From the NCBI RefSeq assembly GCF_023343835.1, contig NC_064437.1, forward strand, positions 24,589,001 to 24,653,000: a DNA stretch of 64,000 nt, given 5' to 3'. Positions 35,101 to 51,745 of the stretch are shown one piece after another; positions within the stretch are counted from its first letter, which is position 1; every line of letters begins with the position of its first letter. The notes below the pieces were generated by a model. That model did not search any database. It was not told the origin of the DNA and saw nothing but the letters and a program-made list of their open reading frames with translations. This DNA is from Lagopus muta (taxonomy: Eukaryota; Chordata; Aves; Galliformes; Phasianidae). The translations under genes and the position numbers were made by a program.

Positions 35101-36769
35101 CTCGGCTGCCTCGTAAACATGTTGTGCTCCAGGAGATGGGCTGTGCCAACGCCGGGGGCTGCTGGCCGTGGGTGCCCCGGGCTAGCTGGCGGGCAGCTGG
35201 GCTGGCCACCGCTTCTGAGAAAGTTGTAGGTAGCACATTTCTAGGAAACGGGAGCTGTCGGTGTCCCGATTAAACAAACCATGTAGGTAAACCCAGGGCA
35301 CAGCGTTAGGTTTCCAGAGGCAGCCCTGCTTTGTGGGGGCTGTTTTGCTGCTGGGTCTCCCTAAGCACCAGCACCCCTTCCTTTGCTTTCAGCTGACCCA
35401 CTCTGGGTGACCGCAGCTGAACTCTGGCTTTGGGTTTTGCTGAGGGGGGAAAACGTGGGTGCCAAATGGGGAAATGGAACAAGATCCAGGCAGGGAAGGA
35501 GGCAGCCGAGGTGAGAAAGTATTGAGGCACCCAGCTGTGCCCTGCTTGGGGATGCAGCAGGGACACCTCATCCCCCTCCTGGAGCTGAGAGTGTCAGTGC
35601 CTGCTTGTCACCCCCAAAAGGATTTTGTGTGCTGATCCCTTCTGTACTGAAATCTTTGCTTTACATACGAGGTGCAAGAATTTGGATATTGGAGGAAGGT
35701 AGCAAGGTGCAGGCTGCTGGGAGGTAAGCAGTTTGCTTTGAGGCTCTGATTTGCCTAAACTATGCAAGGAGGCGAAAAGCACTTGAACTACACCTCCATC
35801 CTGGTGAGCCCTGAGGGATTAACTTGCACTTGTGGCTGCTCTAATGCGGTGGCAAAGAATGAGCCAGGTTGTCCCGCAGGCAGGGTGGGGACCTGGCTCT
35901 CAGATGGGCCATAAATCAAGACAAACCCTTAGCCAGCAGTTAGTCCTCTGGGCTGAGGATCCGGCTCTCCAGGGCCACTGTGTCCCCAGCCTCCAACTGA
36001 GCAGAGGTTGTGCTTTGGACGGCTGTAATGGCACAGAGGGTCAGGCTTCTCGATGAGTGGCCATGTGGGTGCCAGCGTTGGGTAGCTCCTGTGACCCCGA
36101 GGCAGACGTGAGCTTGTCCTGGCACTTAGGTGCTGGGAATGGATGTGTGTGGAGCAAGCACTGGCACTGCCCCTTGGGTCTAAGCTGGAGGGCCGACCAG
36201 GAGCAGGGATGAGAGAGGAAGCAAAGCACTCAGGGTGGAAAAACATCGGGCAGTCAACGGGTGCTCCCAGCCTCATGAGGGCTGGGGAATGTCTCTTCCC
36301 TCAGGTCACCGTGCCCTGCAGTGAGGGTCTGGACTGTGAATCCGTGCTGAAAGGGTGCAACACAGCAACACCAGCCCTCAAACACAGACTCCAACACGAG
36401 GAGTGCAGGGGGCTCCCATTCCTTTTCCCCCTTCCCTGCTTGTCCTGTTTACCCAGGGCGACTCATTTCCATGCCTGCGAGTTATGCAAAGGCAGCTGCT
36501 AATGTAAACGCCGCAGAAAGCCCTGGATTCGCTCCCACTGCTACTTTCCGAGAAGAGGGGGATATGTTTTCGGGGGCTGGAGCGGCGGAACGGCAAAAGG
36601 GAAGCAAAAACAACCCCCCCTCCTTCTGCCATTCCCCTAAACGGGACAGACGAAATATCGCAGAGCAGCTCAGCGGGGCGCTCGGCTTGTTTTTCCCCCT
36701 GCCCCGATTCTCTTGCCAGCTCCCTCCTCCTCGCAGCCCCATCCCCGGCCCCGGCCTGCCCCCGGCCCG

Positions 36770-36889
36770 CTTCCCGCTGCCCAATCAGTGCGGCGGGGCC
36801 GGCGCTCCGGCTCCATAAAGCGGCGGCGGGCGCGGCCCCCGGGAGCCGAGCGTGGGAGCCCCGCGCCGAGCCCCTGCAACCCTGCCCAG
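36770..36889 (+). promoter_or_regulatory. GLUL: GLUL promoter and non-coding exon 1
   Basis: A GC- and CpG-rich stretch carries a CCAAT box at 36781-36785 and a TATA-like CATAAAG at about 36814-36820. It is followed by a non-coding exon ending at 36889 (CCCAG|gtaaca). Transcription probably starts near 36840-36850. Chicken glutamine synthetase is known to be glucocorticoid-inducible in retina through an upstream element; I could not identify that element with confidence. Confidence 0.75.
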
Positions 36890-37063
36890 GTAACAGCACG
36901 GCTATGGGGGAGGGAAGCGGGGGGGTCCGCAGGGCTCAGCGGCGGGGTTGTCCCAGCAGATTCCCCCAGGGGAAGATTCCTCTTAGCCCTCGGGACGGGG
37001 GGTGGGGAGGAAAGAGGATAAGGGGCGGCTCTTGTTTTGTCTTCAAAACAAGCTCTCTGCTGT

Positions 37064-37155
37064 TCCCCCCCCCCCCCCCCTTTTTTTTTTCTATTATTTT
37101 TTCTTTCATTTCTTTCTTTCTCTGTCTTTTTTTTTTTTTTTTTTTTTTTTCTTTT
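37064..37155. repeat. Poly-C/poly-T homopyrimidine tract in GLUL intron 1
   Basis: A C run followed immediately by T runs and CT-rich sequence, about 90 nt of almost pure pyrimidine. The minus strand is G-run plus A-run and could form unusual structures. Confidence 0.85.
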
Positions 37156-37945
37156 CTTTTTCCTTTCGAGGCTCTCACTCTTTTTCCTTAAATAAAGGCA
37201 ATCTCATTGGGAGATACGTGATGCTCCCCATAGCTCACCCCACCGAAGACCTCCTCCCCAAGAGAGGGGTCACATGAGGGGATTTTGATCCGAGAGGCTC
37301 TGGCATTTTTCAAGGCTCTCTGCATGAATATTCCTACTTGTTTTCCATTTCTGAGTTGCTGGCATTACCAATCCCACCGCAAATACGAGCGGACCCAACA
37401 CACGTGGGTTGTTGGGAAGGTTGGGTTGGGAGCAGAGCCCCTCCATGGCAGCCCACTTTGGGGTTGCTGTGCTGCTTGTTGCTTTCCTCAGCCCTGGATG
37501 AGCCTTGTGTAACTTCAGACCAGCTGATCCGGGGAGGCAGCTGGGCTGGCAAGCCCTCCTTGCTGAAGCAAGCATATTAAGAAAGCCCCAGCTAAGCTTT
37601 CCTGCTCATTAGCCCTGCTCCAGAGCAGCGGCGAGCATGGGGGTGTTTGAGAAGTAAAAAGTTCACACCGGGTTCAGAAGGTGTTTTGAAGGCTGTTGCT
37701 TCTGGATAGGACCCTTGCCAAGGAGCAGGAGTTTGGGTATTAACAGGATGCATTGAAGGTATCAAAGCAGTTGCTAGGTTTTCCACCTTGGGCATGGGAT
37801 GCGGAGTAGCATGGGATTGTGACTGATCTGCCTCTGTGAATAGAGCGTGGGGAAAAAAAACAACTGGGAGAGCAAGAAAGAGTCTCACTTTTGGGATTGG
37901 TTTTGGCATCCTCCCTGCAGGACAGCCCTCGTCAGCTCCGCAGCC

Positions 37946-41829
<3,884 letters not shown>

Positions 41830-43205
41830 GTGGAATCATGCCCACAGACACCGCCTTCCCCCCATGCTTCCCACACCCCTAAACTTCCCTTCTAGTTGTA
41901 ATCCTGAGGGTACAAGATAACACACTTCGTGTCTCAGTAACTCTTGTTGTTTTGAGGTGGGGGAGGAGGGCAGGTTTAGTTTTAATGATGTCTATTTGTC
42001 GTTGACTCTTCAAAAGGCGAGAGGAGGAGCAGAGGGTGTTAGAGAATTTTTAACCACTGTTTTGTTTTACTGTTGTTGTTTGTTTTTTTTTTGTCTAATT
42101 CATCTGTACATCCGGTGGGATCCAATGGCTTCCAGGACAGGCTACACATAGAAAGAAGCCAGCAGACAAGAGGAAAGTGAAAATTACAGCTGACTTCCCC
42201 AAATTTGGGTGTTAGACCCAACGCTGGTGCTCTGTGGGCTGATGGTTCTCAAGGCATAGCATCCCAAGAAGGGCAGGGAGGAGCTGAGATGAGGCCCCGC
42301 TCTGTCTTGGGGTGTGATGGGGAAGTCTTCAGCCTCTTGGCACTGTCAGATTTCTAGGATTCTTCTTGGCATTGAGCGTGTGGTGTAGGAGCACTTAGGA
42401 AAGCTCCTTGTTCTGTCATTGGAAGTCAACTGATCTCCTGCTCATAACACAGAGTGAAGTAGTATTTTTCTATTTAAATGTAAAAACAACAAAAAAAAAT
42501 TATATATGAAAGTGGGGGGTTTTGTGTTTCTGGTTTTTGGGTTGTTTTTTTTTTTTCTTTTGAAGAAGAAAAAGATGATGTCCCAGGGACTTGACCACAA
42601 GAGTGGGCAGAGCTCATGGGGGTGCTGCCAGAGGGCCTTCAGGTGGGACTGAGGGAGAGCTTGAAGGGCTCAGTGGGGAAGACTCAGAGGAATGCAGCTT
42701 GCAGGAGGCAATTCCCAGACCTGGGAAGCCCACAGGAACGTTTATCACTGTAACTCAAGTAGCCATGAAGTGCTTGTGTGGATGAGGGGGAGGAAGGTGT
42801 TCAGAACGAGGAGTTGGCTGGTCAACTTCACCATGTTCTGGACAGAGCTGTGGGTGCTTCACTTTCCGGTGGGGTTAGCACGTCACTAAAGCAGGGCTTT
42901 TGATAAATGAAATTTTAGATGACTTTTTTTTTTTTCTTGTAATGTACTTAGTTTATAAAACTGAGTGATTTTACAGAGACCGTCGATGTCACTGTTGTGT
43001 CCTGGCTATGGGACTGCCTGCCTCCGCTGATTGTGGCTGGGAGAAGGGGAAGGATCCATCCCTCCCAGGCAGCCCTGTGCCTCCCAGCTCGGGCTGGGGG
43101 TTCAAACGTTCCAGGATCTTACACTTTGGGTATCTTAGATGGTGCCAGTTATATTCCGTTGCATTTGGACTTCTTCCGAATAGTTTTTTTATAATTAAAA
43201 AAAAA
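41830..43205 (+). other. GLUL: GLUL 3' UTR
   Basis: About 1.37 kb after the stop is T-rich with several T and A runs and ends at ATTAAA (43194-43199), followed directly by a genomic A run. A long 3' UTR fits the long GLUL mRNAs of vertebrates. The exact end is inferred from the hexamer; upstream alternative sites are possible. Confidence 0.6.
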
Positions 43206-44174
43206 AAAGAGAGATTGAAATGTTAATTCTGACTTCTTCCTCCTTTCTGTGCTTCCTGGCAACTTCTTTTGTATGTGTTTTGTCTTTACTTAAAGGTAAT
43301 TTTACCCTGATACTGGGAAGGTTTTGGCTTTTCATTTGCGGGGTGGGTGGGAAGGAGGGGACAGTCAGAACCTGTGTTGCCCATGTCTTCTCTTGGGGCT
43401 GTTGGTTCTCTGGGGTAGGGGTTCTCTGTGGTCCTGCTGTGACTTCAGTGGGGGGAGTCTCTGTGTGGGGGTATGTGGGGCTTTGTGGACATCCATGCAC
43501 ACAGCCCCTAGGGTGTTGAAAGTAAAGTGGCAGCAAATGCTTTGGAAAAAGGAGCATGGTGTATGGTACGCTTAGGCAACCCTGATGGTGGGAGTGGGAT
43601 TCAGTCCTTTGCTGCTCCTGTTGCCTTGCACATAAATGTAGCACAAGTGCTTGATGCTTAATGGTACCTCGTGTTCTCAGCTGACAGAGCATTTACCCAC
43701 TGGCTTGGTAATTACCCAGATGAAAAAAGCCTGAAACAATGAGCACTGTGCTGCAAAATGGCTCTTCTTATAATTATATATGGAAAAAGGCTGCCAGGAA
43801 TTAGAAGGAAAAATCCCTGCTCTCCTTCAGCCACTGTTGTCTGACTTTTTGCCTAAAGCTTGCAGGCTGAGCCTGCTTTGCAGCCACCTGAACACCATTT
43901 CCTATGCACTGGTGGGAAAGACCAGCTTTGCAGAAAATCTAGAGCTTGAGAGCTTTTTGCTCTCCAGAGCTGCTCTGCTTTCCTCCATGATGTTCCTGGG
44001 ACAACTTGATTGCTGTGTAGTGCAGCCAGTGACTCACTGGTCCATGATGGGGTGATCACTGATACAAAGCTGGCCATGTGCAGCAGCCCATGCACTTTTG
44101 CAGGTGTGAAGTGCTGGAGGATGATTTGAGGCTCAGCATTGCAGCATCCTTCAGCCAGAAGCCCTTGCCTGTAT

Positions 44175-44322
44175 AAAGCAAGGCACTGTCCCTAGAGGTA
44201 TTCAAGACCCGTGGAGATGGGGCACTAAGGGACACGGTCAGTGGGCAGGTAGGGAAGGGTTGGGGTTGGACTTGGTGGTCTCCATGGTCTTTCCAACCTT
44301 AGTAATTCTGTGATTCTATGAT
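44175..44322 (+). mobile_element. CR1 LINE 3' end fragment
   Basis: Well preserved tail: ccctagaggtattcaagacc, then tttccaaccttagtaattct, ending gtgattctatgatct. Confidence 0.88.
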
Positions 44323-45086
44323 CTGCATTTCTGCTGCCACCCTGGGTTTGCCTTACCTCTGCATGCTTTGCTCTGAGGCTGAAAGATCAGAGGTGGGCTT
44401 GCGGTCAGTGGCTGCCCCAGAGGTGACTCCTCCTTTCCTCCCATTGCAAGTGAGATGCTGTAAGGCTGATTGCTTGCAGGAGCAGCAGTGCAAGAGGGCT
44501 CTTTTTTTCCCCTTTTTTCCTCCCCATCCTGGCCTGCCCACAGCCTGGCACAGCCAGGCTATTTTGCTTTCATAAGCTGCATTATGTAAGCTGGTCTCGA
44601 GCAAGGACGTGGTGCCAACTTGGTGTTGGGAAGGAGCCACATTCCTGTGCCGCGGGGTCTAATCCCTGCCTGCAGCAAAAGCTGGGCTGCAGGAGGAACA
44701 GGAAAGCTGCGCCTTGCTTTCCCATCTCTCACCCCAGGTGGAGGAGCCTTGCAGAGCCATCGCTCCCTTTGTCAACAGGCTGTGCCCAGCGTTCCACTTT
44801 GCAAATCTCATCCTCAGCAGCACTGGGGGCTGGCCCAGGCTTGCACAGCACACCTCGGGACCTTTCTCTCCTGCTGTGTTTGTTGAACTCTCTGTGCTCT
44901 GCAGCTTCAGTTACACTTGTTTGGAAAGGCTCAGGGGGAGGAACATGGAAGCAGAGACTTCCACAGTGCTAGCCAAAAAGACAGGGGCAAAGGTGAGCAG
45001 CATAGGATGTAGAGCTGTGTGGTGAGCAGACAGGATTGCATGATGAGGAGGTGGGGTGCAAAGCCTAGGAAAGACCATGGGACTGT

Positions 45087-45265
45087 GGAATGGCTTAGGT
45101 TGGAAGAGACCTCAGACGCCATCCAGTTCCAGCCCCTGCCTTGGTCACTTACTGCTAAAGCAGACACTGGGGTAGGTCGCCCAGGGCCCCATTCAACCTG
45201 ACCTTGAACAGGAATGGGGGATCCACAACCTCCATGGTGCATGGGCCAGGATCTCCAGCACAGAT
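45087..45265 (-). mobile_element. CR1 LINE 3' end fragment
   Basis: Minus-strand copy starting ggaatggcttaggttggaag, with cgcccagggccccattcaac. First of three adjacent CR1 pieces in alternating orientation. Confidence 0.82.
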
Positions 45266-45432
45266 TGCCCCCGGGGTGCCATGTCTGCAGGACAGCCCTA
45301 CCCCTGTCAAACCAATGGGCAGCTTGGATGGGACATTGGGCAGCCTGATCCATGAGATGCATCCCTCCCATGGCAGGGGGTGGGAGCTACATGATCACTG
45401 AGGTCCCTTCCAACCCCAGCCTATGACTGTAG
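45266..45432 (+). mobile_element. CR1 LINE 3' end fragment, left arm of a palindrome
   Basis: Plus-strand copy whose tail (gggagctacatgatcactga, then ggtcccttccaacccc) abuts an inverted tail at 45433. Confidence 0.85.
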
Positions 45433-45520
45433 AATCACAGAATGGTTTGGGTTGAAAGGGACCTCAGTGATCATCTAGCTCCCACCCCTTGCCATTGGCA
45501 GGGCAGCATGCTGGGAACCT
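45433..45520 (-). mobile_element. CR1 LINE tail, right arm of a palindrome
   Basis: Begins gaatcacagaatggtttggg. It is the inverted counterpart of the preceding tail over about 55-60 nt with few mismatches. Confidence 0.85.
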
Positions 45521-48330
45521 GTCCTGCATCTACCTGTGCATGCAGTGCAGGATGGCACCGCCTGCTCGGCAGGGCTCTAGGGCTTCTTCGGCCCTTCCAC
45601 TGATGAGCTCCAGGAGCTCATTTGGCCAGGCACGGCCATACAGATTCAGAAGATTTGCTCTTATTCCCCTTGGGTTAAAGCTGGCAGTAATGCCTTGACC
45701 TCTTCAGGTCTTGTGGGTAGACCATGGAAGCTGAATCATCAAAAACTATGCAGTTGCTCTGAAACACAGGATATTTTCAGCCCATTTTCCATCCAGATAG
45801 ATAACACATGCAGGGTGATTAACTGGCTCTATTTTCTTCCACCTCTCCATGTGGCTGGCTCTCCTGGCACAATACCCGTTCTCTCTTTGAAATGCTTTCA
45901 GTGCAGGATGGCTGCCTTCCCTCCTGGCACACAGCTGGGCTGGCACTCACTGAGGGCTGCCAACCTGGAAGGAAGTGGCTCATTAGAAGGGCAGCATGAG
46001 CTTGCATATGGACAGATACAAGACAACATGGTCCTCTCTAACCAAAAGCAGCTTTCCCCATTGCACCTTGCAAGGAGCAGCCTGGGCTTCCTGGAGCTGC
46101 CACACTGGAGAGGGTTGTGTTGTCACAGCAGGAAGGAACTGCACAGGGTTTATTGCCCACTCCTGCCCCATCCCTAGGCCAGGGTGGGTGTGCTGGGCTC
46201 ATCGTTCATTTGCATTAACATTTTTCCTGTGCTGCTGACATCTGCTGATCCCAGATTGCTTTCCGACCATCAAACCCTATGTGGCAAGAGAGAATTGAAA
46301 GAGTGGGAGACACCTCATTAACTTTTACTCTACCCTGTATCCTCTAGCAGGGACAAGGAGGAACATTATTTTGCTTGCCATAGGGGGGGGAAATAGGATG
46401 CTTATGTGGTAGGCAGGGGAGCATGGCTGTCTGCGATGAGCCTGGCAGCTGTGTGCACCAACACAACCTGGGTTCTGAAGAGCCCCACAATGAGCGACAC
46501 TGTGGGATCCCATTTTGGCTCCTGGACACAGGATGGGGACCATTTGGTTCTTCCTCCCCAGCTCACAGCTTCCCAGCTGTGCTGAAATAGCCAAGCAAAG
46601 CTTGGGCAGCAAGGTTCTCCCCAATGGGCATCCGCTCTCTTCCTTAATGCCCCCAGCTGATGTTTTACAGGAGCTGCAGATGTTCAGCATCCAAGGGTGT
46701 TCTCTCCCTAGTGGGCTTTCTCCAGGCAGGGAGCCAAGTGAGCAAGCAAAGAACAAGATGGTACTGGGGAAGCAGTCTGATTTTACTCTAGCTATATCTG
46801 GTACTTGAGCTGAGCAGAGATTGGTCTCAGAGAGACCACCTGCAGGCAGCTGTGCATTTTCCAAGCAGTGTTCCATCTCAGACCCAAAGAAACATTGTGT
46901 CAGCAGCAGTTTGGGGTTTTCCTCACAATCTCTGGTGGAGATAACTCCTTTCCCTTCAAGTGCTGGACACCTTTCATTTATCCATCCTAGCTTTCCCATG
47001 CAAACAGGGCGTAAAGAGCAAAAATAGAACACGGGTGGTGCTTTCCTTAGCTTCCAGCTGCACTGCTCTGGGAAAGAGGGACAGGGTGGGAGATGGGCAG
47101 AGATGGGGCTGCATCCTGCCTGGCTGGCTCCCAGCCACTCTGCACTGCAGGAGGTGCTTCCGTGGGAAGGTGACTCCACCTGGGAGGTGTGACACTGAGG
47201 CTGGGGCAAGGCAGGAGGAACAAAGCTCCTTTTGTTGCACTTCCCCTGCCCCGCTGAGTTTCCTGAAGCTGTGCCAGTGAGATGCCGGCTGTGCCATCAT
47301 AAGGCTGGCTGAACAGGGCACCTCTGTGCCAAATCCTAAATAGGTACAGCAAGATAAGGGGATTGACAAGGAGCATCCATACACATGGGTCTGGGACATG
47401 GAGAGTGTCAGCATGTGGGTGAGCAGTTGTTACCAGCGTCACCAACATGCCAACCTTGCTCAGCACCATGCTGTTCTGGCCACATAGAAGGAACTTGATG
47501 GGTCTGTCCAGGTGTGGGATGTAGCTGAGCTTAAGAATGCCAAAATCCACCCAGCATGCTAAAACCTCAATTCCAAAGCAGCTCCATCCACCACAACAAA
47601 ACTCCTTAAAATCTGACCTTATCATGGAGGCCAGAGAGGATACAGCAGTACTTAGGAACATCTCTGGCTCATCACAACAGGTTAAGGGGGATGCACGGTC
47701 CTGCACTCTTTGGAGATGGGCACATCCATCCCGTCCCTGCAATGCCATACACGGTGCATGGTGCTTCTCCATGTATCTGAAAAACCCCTGGGATGGTGAG
47801 AGTTAATCCTTGCTTCCAGCTGCCTTCCTCCAGCACTATGCAGGAAGAGGGGCTGCCTGGGGGAGGAAAAAGCACTGTGTTCAGACCTTTTACCTAATTT
47901 CCAAAGGTTCAGACCTGACAGCCTTAGCAACAAGAGCTGCCAGAATCTGCACTGCTGGCTGCCTTCATGCACAGCCCACATCCTTGATACAGGGACACAG
48001 CAGCACCCATCTCAGCACTGACTCGATGCCTCCTTACCCACAGGAGCAGCCAGAAGACACAGTTCTGCTTGCTCCTGTCCTGAGGTGTGCGAGGATCACT
48101 GCCCTGCATTTGAAGCACGAAAGATTGCCTCTACTACACACAAATACATTTCCCTCTGATTTGAGCCAGGAAAACTAGAAATTAGCATGGTGGTGAGAAC
48201 CCAAGGAGTTGCCCTATATATGCGTGAGGCACTTTGCAGCAGACGAACAGAGTGTGACCCAAAGGAACTCAAGTCCTAAAGTGTTTTCCCTTGGCCAAGG
48301 CCAAAGAAACCTTTGGAGAAAACCAAGAGT

Positions 48331-48398
48331 TATAGAATCATTAAGGTTGGAAGAGACCATTGTCATCATCAAGTCCAGCCGCCATCCCCACCAATCAC
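48331..48398 (-). mobile_element. CR1 LINE tail fragment
   Basis: Starts tatagaatcattaaggttgg and continues through catcaagtccagccg; short and followed by an A-rich run. Confidence 0.8.
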
Positions 48399-51300
48399 AT
48401 CTCCAAAAAAAATAAATAGATCAGGGATTCCTACAATCCTAACCCAAGGACTTTGGGCTAGGAAGATAGAGGCTGCAAACGGTTCTTGTTATGCCCATAG
48501 CTAGCCAATTCTTCTTCTGTATTCATTAATGGAACTATTAGTGCTGCTCTAGTTATCCAGTCCATCTCCAAGCCCAGCCCATCCTGGAGGTATTTAACAG
48601 GGTCTTTATGGTGCAAAGACCCAAGGGATCTCAGCTCTACTCCCCACAAACATTCTGAGCAACCAGAATCTTTTCCTAAGGAACAGATGAGTATTTCAGA
48701 AGCAACAACAGAGCTGATTTAATTACAGCTGAACTCTGTTCCTGAGATCTTCATGATCAATCAAAGCTTCAGCAAAGCAATTAAGTTTGATTATGCCCAT
48801 GTTAAAAATCCTCCTTGTGTAGTAGGCAGCATCTTCCCTAGGTGCTTCTTCCTTGATGAGCCGTGCATTTAGCAGAGCATGGGCTTCAGCAACTCCGCAA
48901 GCCCAATTAATTCTCCCATCACTAAGAGCTCCCCAAAGCTACACTCCTACTCTCTCTCTGCTTGTGCATGGCCATGCGTGCTCGTGGACTCCATCCTAGA
49001 GAGGAGCATGTCATTCCAACAGCATTATTCATTTATCTTCAAGTCAGAACTGCTATTCAAGAAGAGGGTTGATATACTCCAGAGGAAGCTACCTTTGTGT
49101 TTCCTCAAGACTTGCTGTGCCCAAGGGCTTTCTGTGCATCCTCATACATCTGAAGAGGTATACAGAGCAGTGGAACCCAGCTCACCCCTCAGGAGACGCA
49201 TGCTGAGAGGATCAGTTTCCCTCAGATCTTAACTAGCCACAGACCTGGATATTAGGCTGTCAGTACTCTAATTTAGGGAGCGTAAAGGAGTTTGATGCTT
49301 TTAGTCCATTTGTCTTATATCCACCAATTGCAATATTTCTATGTGTCCTTCAGTGCAAGGTTCTCAGCAAACAGACTATCCTGGCACTTACCTGGCAACA
49401 GCCACAAGACAAACTAGATTTGGAGGCAGATAGCTCTTTAGGAAGGCAGCAGCAGGAGAGCTGTTGTAAAACATGACCTAGTGCCACATTGGATAGGAGC
49501 AGTTTCCCACCATTTCCCTGTTTCTTCACCTCATTTACAGGCTATGCACTACAAGGTTTGTGCAAAAGCCCTTGAGTTGGGAGCATCTCTCTCGGCAGGA
49601 GCCTGCAAGCATAGAGCAAACAGGAGTCAGACTGCTTGCAAGCAGCTTTCTTTCCTTAAGGAATCACTGGAATATGAGTAGGATCCTTATCACACTAGAT
49701 TCATCCAAAGGACAAGGCCGTATTAATTGTTTGCAGAACTCCAGCAAATAAACAGCATTGCTCCTGATTCCTTTTTGCCTGCCACTGTCACCGCAATGGT
49801 CAAACCAAGCAGGAGCTTGGTGACAACGTTTGGTAAGGAGTGGACCATGCCCAGCACCCCAGGTGGCATGGACAGGCACAATGGAAACTTATGCCTGTAG
49901 CCTCTAAATCACATACGGGAGAAGAAAACAATCCATTCTAAGGGTATAAAGGCAGAGGAGAGTCAAGGCAAGCAGAGATTTTCCCTTGAAACCACTTACA
50001 GTGCTCTGAAGTAAGGTGGGGGAAATCAGAAGACGGTAATGCAAGACTAAGGAAATACAGCGATGGTGTAATGCAATGGAAAGCACAGCAACAACGACAG
50101 AGTAGTAAGGCATGCAAGTGAGAATTCACTCAAATACAACAGCTGTAGGCACAGAAACAATGAAAAGAAAAGAAGCTGCTTACCTTTGGAAGGCCACAGA
50201 TAGACAGGAACCTCCAGCATGACATGCCCTCACCTCCACTACCAACCCTTAAATGAGGGCTGGGAAGGGGTGGATCCTGGCTTCAGCCCTTCCATCACTC
50301 AGATTCATTGCACACACCTGAGCTACCCAAGGTTGGCCCTGCCTTCCCACCAGGTGCTCAATCACTGCTTCAGGCTGTGACTCGGTATTTCCACTACAGA
50401 TGGCAATAAGGTATGAGTGCAGGGCTTGGCTCCCTTCCTAAGGGATGGTCAGCCTGGAGAACTGAAGTGAGAGACCAAAAGCCACCAAGCCCTCCTGTGC
50501 CCCAAAATAAATGCAAGGTGACATGAGGAATTGCTGGTGTCCTCCTGACCTCTTCACTGCCTGTTGAGAGCCCTCTGTGATCTCCTAAAAAGGAGAGAGA
50601 AAATTGCAAGCACCATTCTTTGTCTCCAAGTAGACTAAATATCCCCCAAAAATACATTATTCCAACTGGAGCGCTTTGCCCAGCCATTGTGGATCCCTGG
50701 AGAGTTGTCTGGGTGGTTTCTGCACTCATGGACTTGCAGGGCTCTGCCTGGGGCTGGGGAGGGAAGGGTGCTTGCTGGGCACAGCGCGTGGCAAAAGCTC
50801 GTGTTGACGCTGGCCACAATGCTGGCTAACCAGAAGGGCTCATGTCTGCAACATTTCAATCTCGGGCTAAATTTAAACACTGAAAGAAGCCCAGAAAACA
50901 GCCCAACCCTCATCTGCTGTGGCCGCCTCTCGCCAGCCCTCCCTTTGGCAAGGAAGGAGCTTTTGTTTCGCCTGCTCTCGGGGCCAGCTCAGAATAATAC
51001 CACCAGCGAGACCCTCCCTGTCCCATACAATGCAACAGCGTGCTCAATTCCCAGCTGTGTGCCATGAGGAAGTGCCCGGCGTGCTGCTGCCCTTCCAGAT
51101 GTGTGGCCATGTGGAGCTCTGGCTCTGAGGCAGAGCTGGAACAGGAGCACAAGGTGTGGGACCTGCAGTGGGATGGGGTCCCTGCGGTGCTGGGAAGTGC
51201 AAGCTCTCTCTGCTCTGGAGGTCCATGGGGTCCATTTTTGGGCATCCAGGCATAACAGGAACGTGTTGCCCAGCTGCACCTCATGATGCTTCTCATGCTT

Positions 51301-51587
51301 CCCATCACCCACCACCTTTGCTTCCTGCCCACTCCTGGAAAAGGCCTGCAGATCAGCAGGATCCTCCTGCTGTTATTTTTACGCAGTTTGCTGAGGACAC
51401 AGAGATAGTGGGTGCTGACAGGAACCTGGCTGCAGGCTGGGACTGCGCTGGGCTTTCATGTGTGTTTATAAGTAAAGGGAGGTGGGAGGGGACAAGAGCA
51501 CACAGATGTGATGGGAGACCTCGTGCTAAAAGTGAGCATGGAGAGAACTCGCATTCTGGCACTCTGTTGACTCCCCCCCAGCCATCA

Positions 51588-51745
51588 CTGTGCTGGGCAG
51601 CCCAGGGCAGTGGTGGGGTCACCATCCCTGGAGTTGTTACAGAACTGTGGAGATGTGGTACTGAGGGACGGAGGCAGTAGTAGGGATGGGCTGGGGTTGG
51701 ACTCGGTGATCTTGTAGGTCTTTCCCAATCTTACGATGCTCTGAC
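51588..51745 (+). mobile_element. CR1 LINE 3' end fragment
   Basis: Core ctgggcagcccagggcagtg, tail gtctttcccaatcttacgat. Confidence 0.87.

Noticed and set aside
46325-47209. 294-codon open frame on the minus strand
   Set aside because: No recognisable domain, scattered Cys/Pro/Ser composition typical of non-coding frames, no linked exons.
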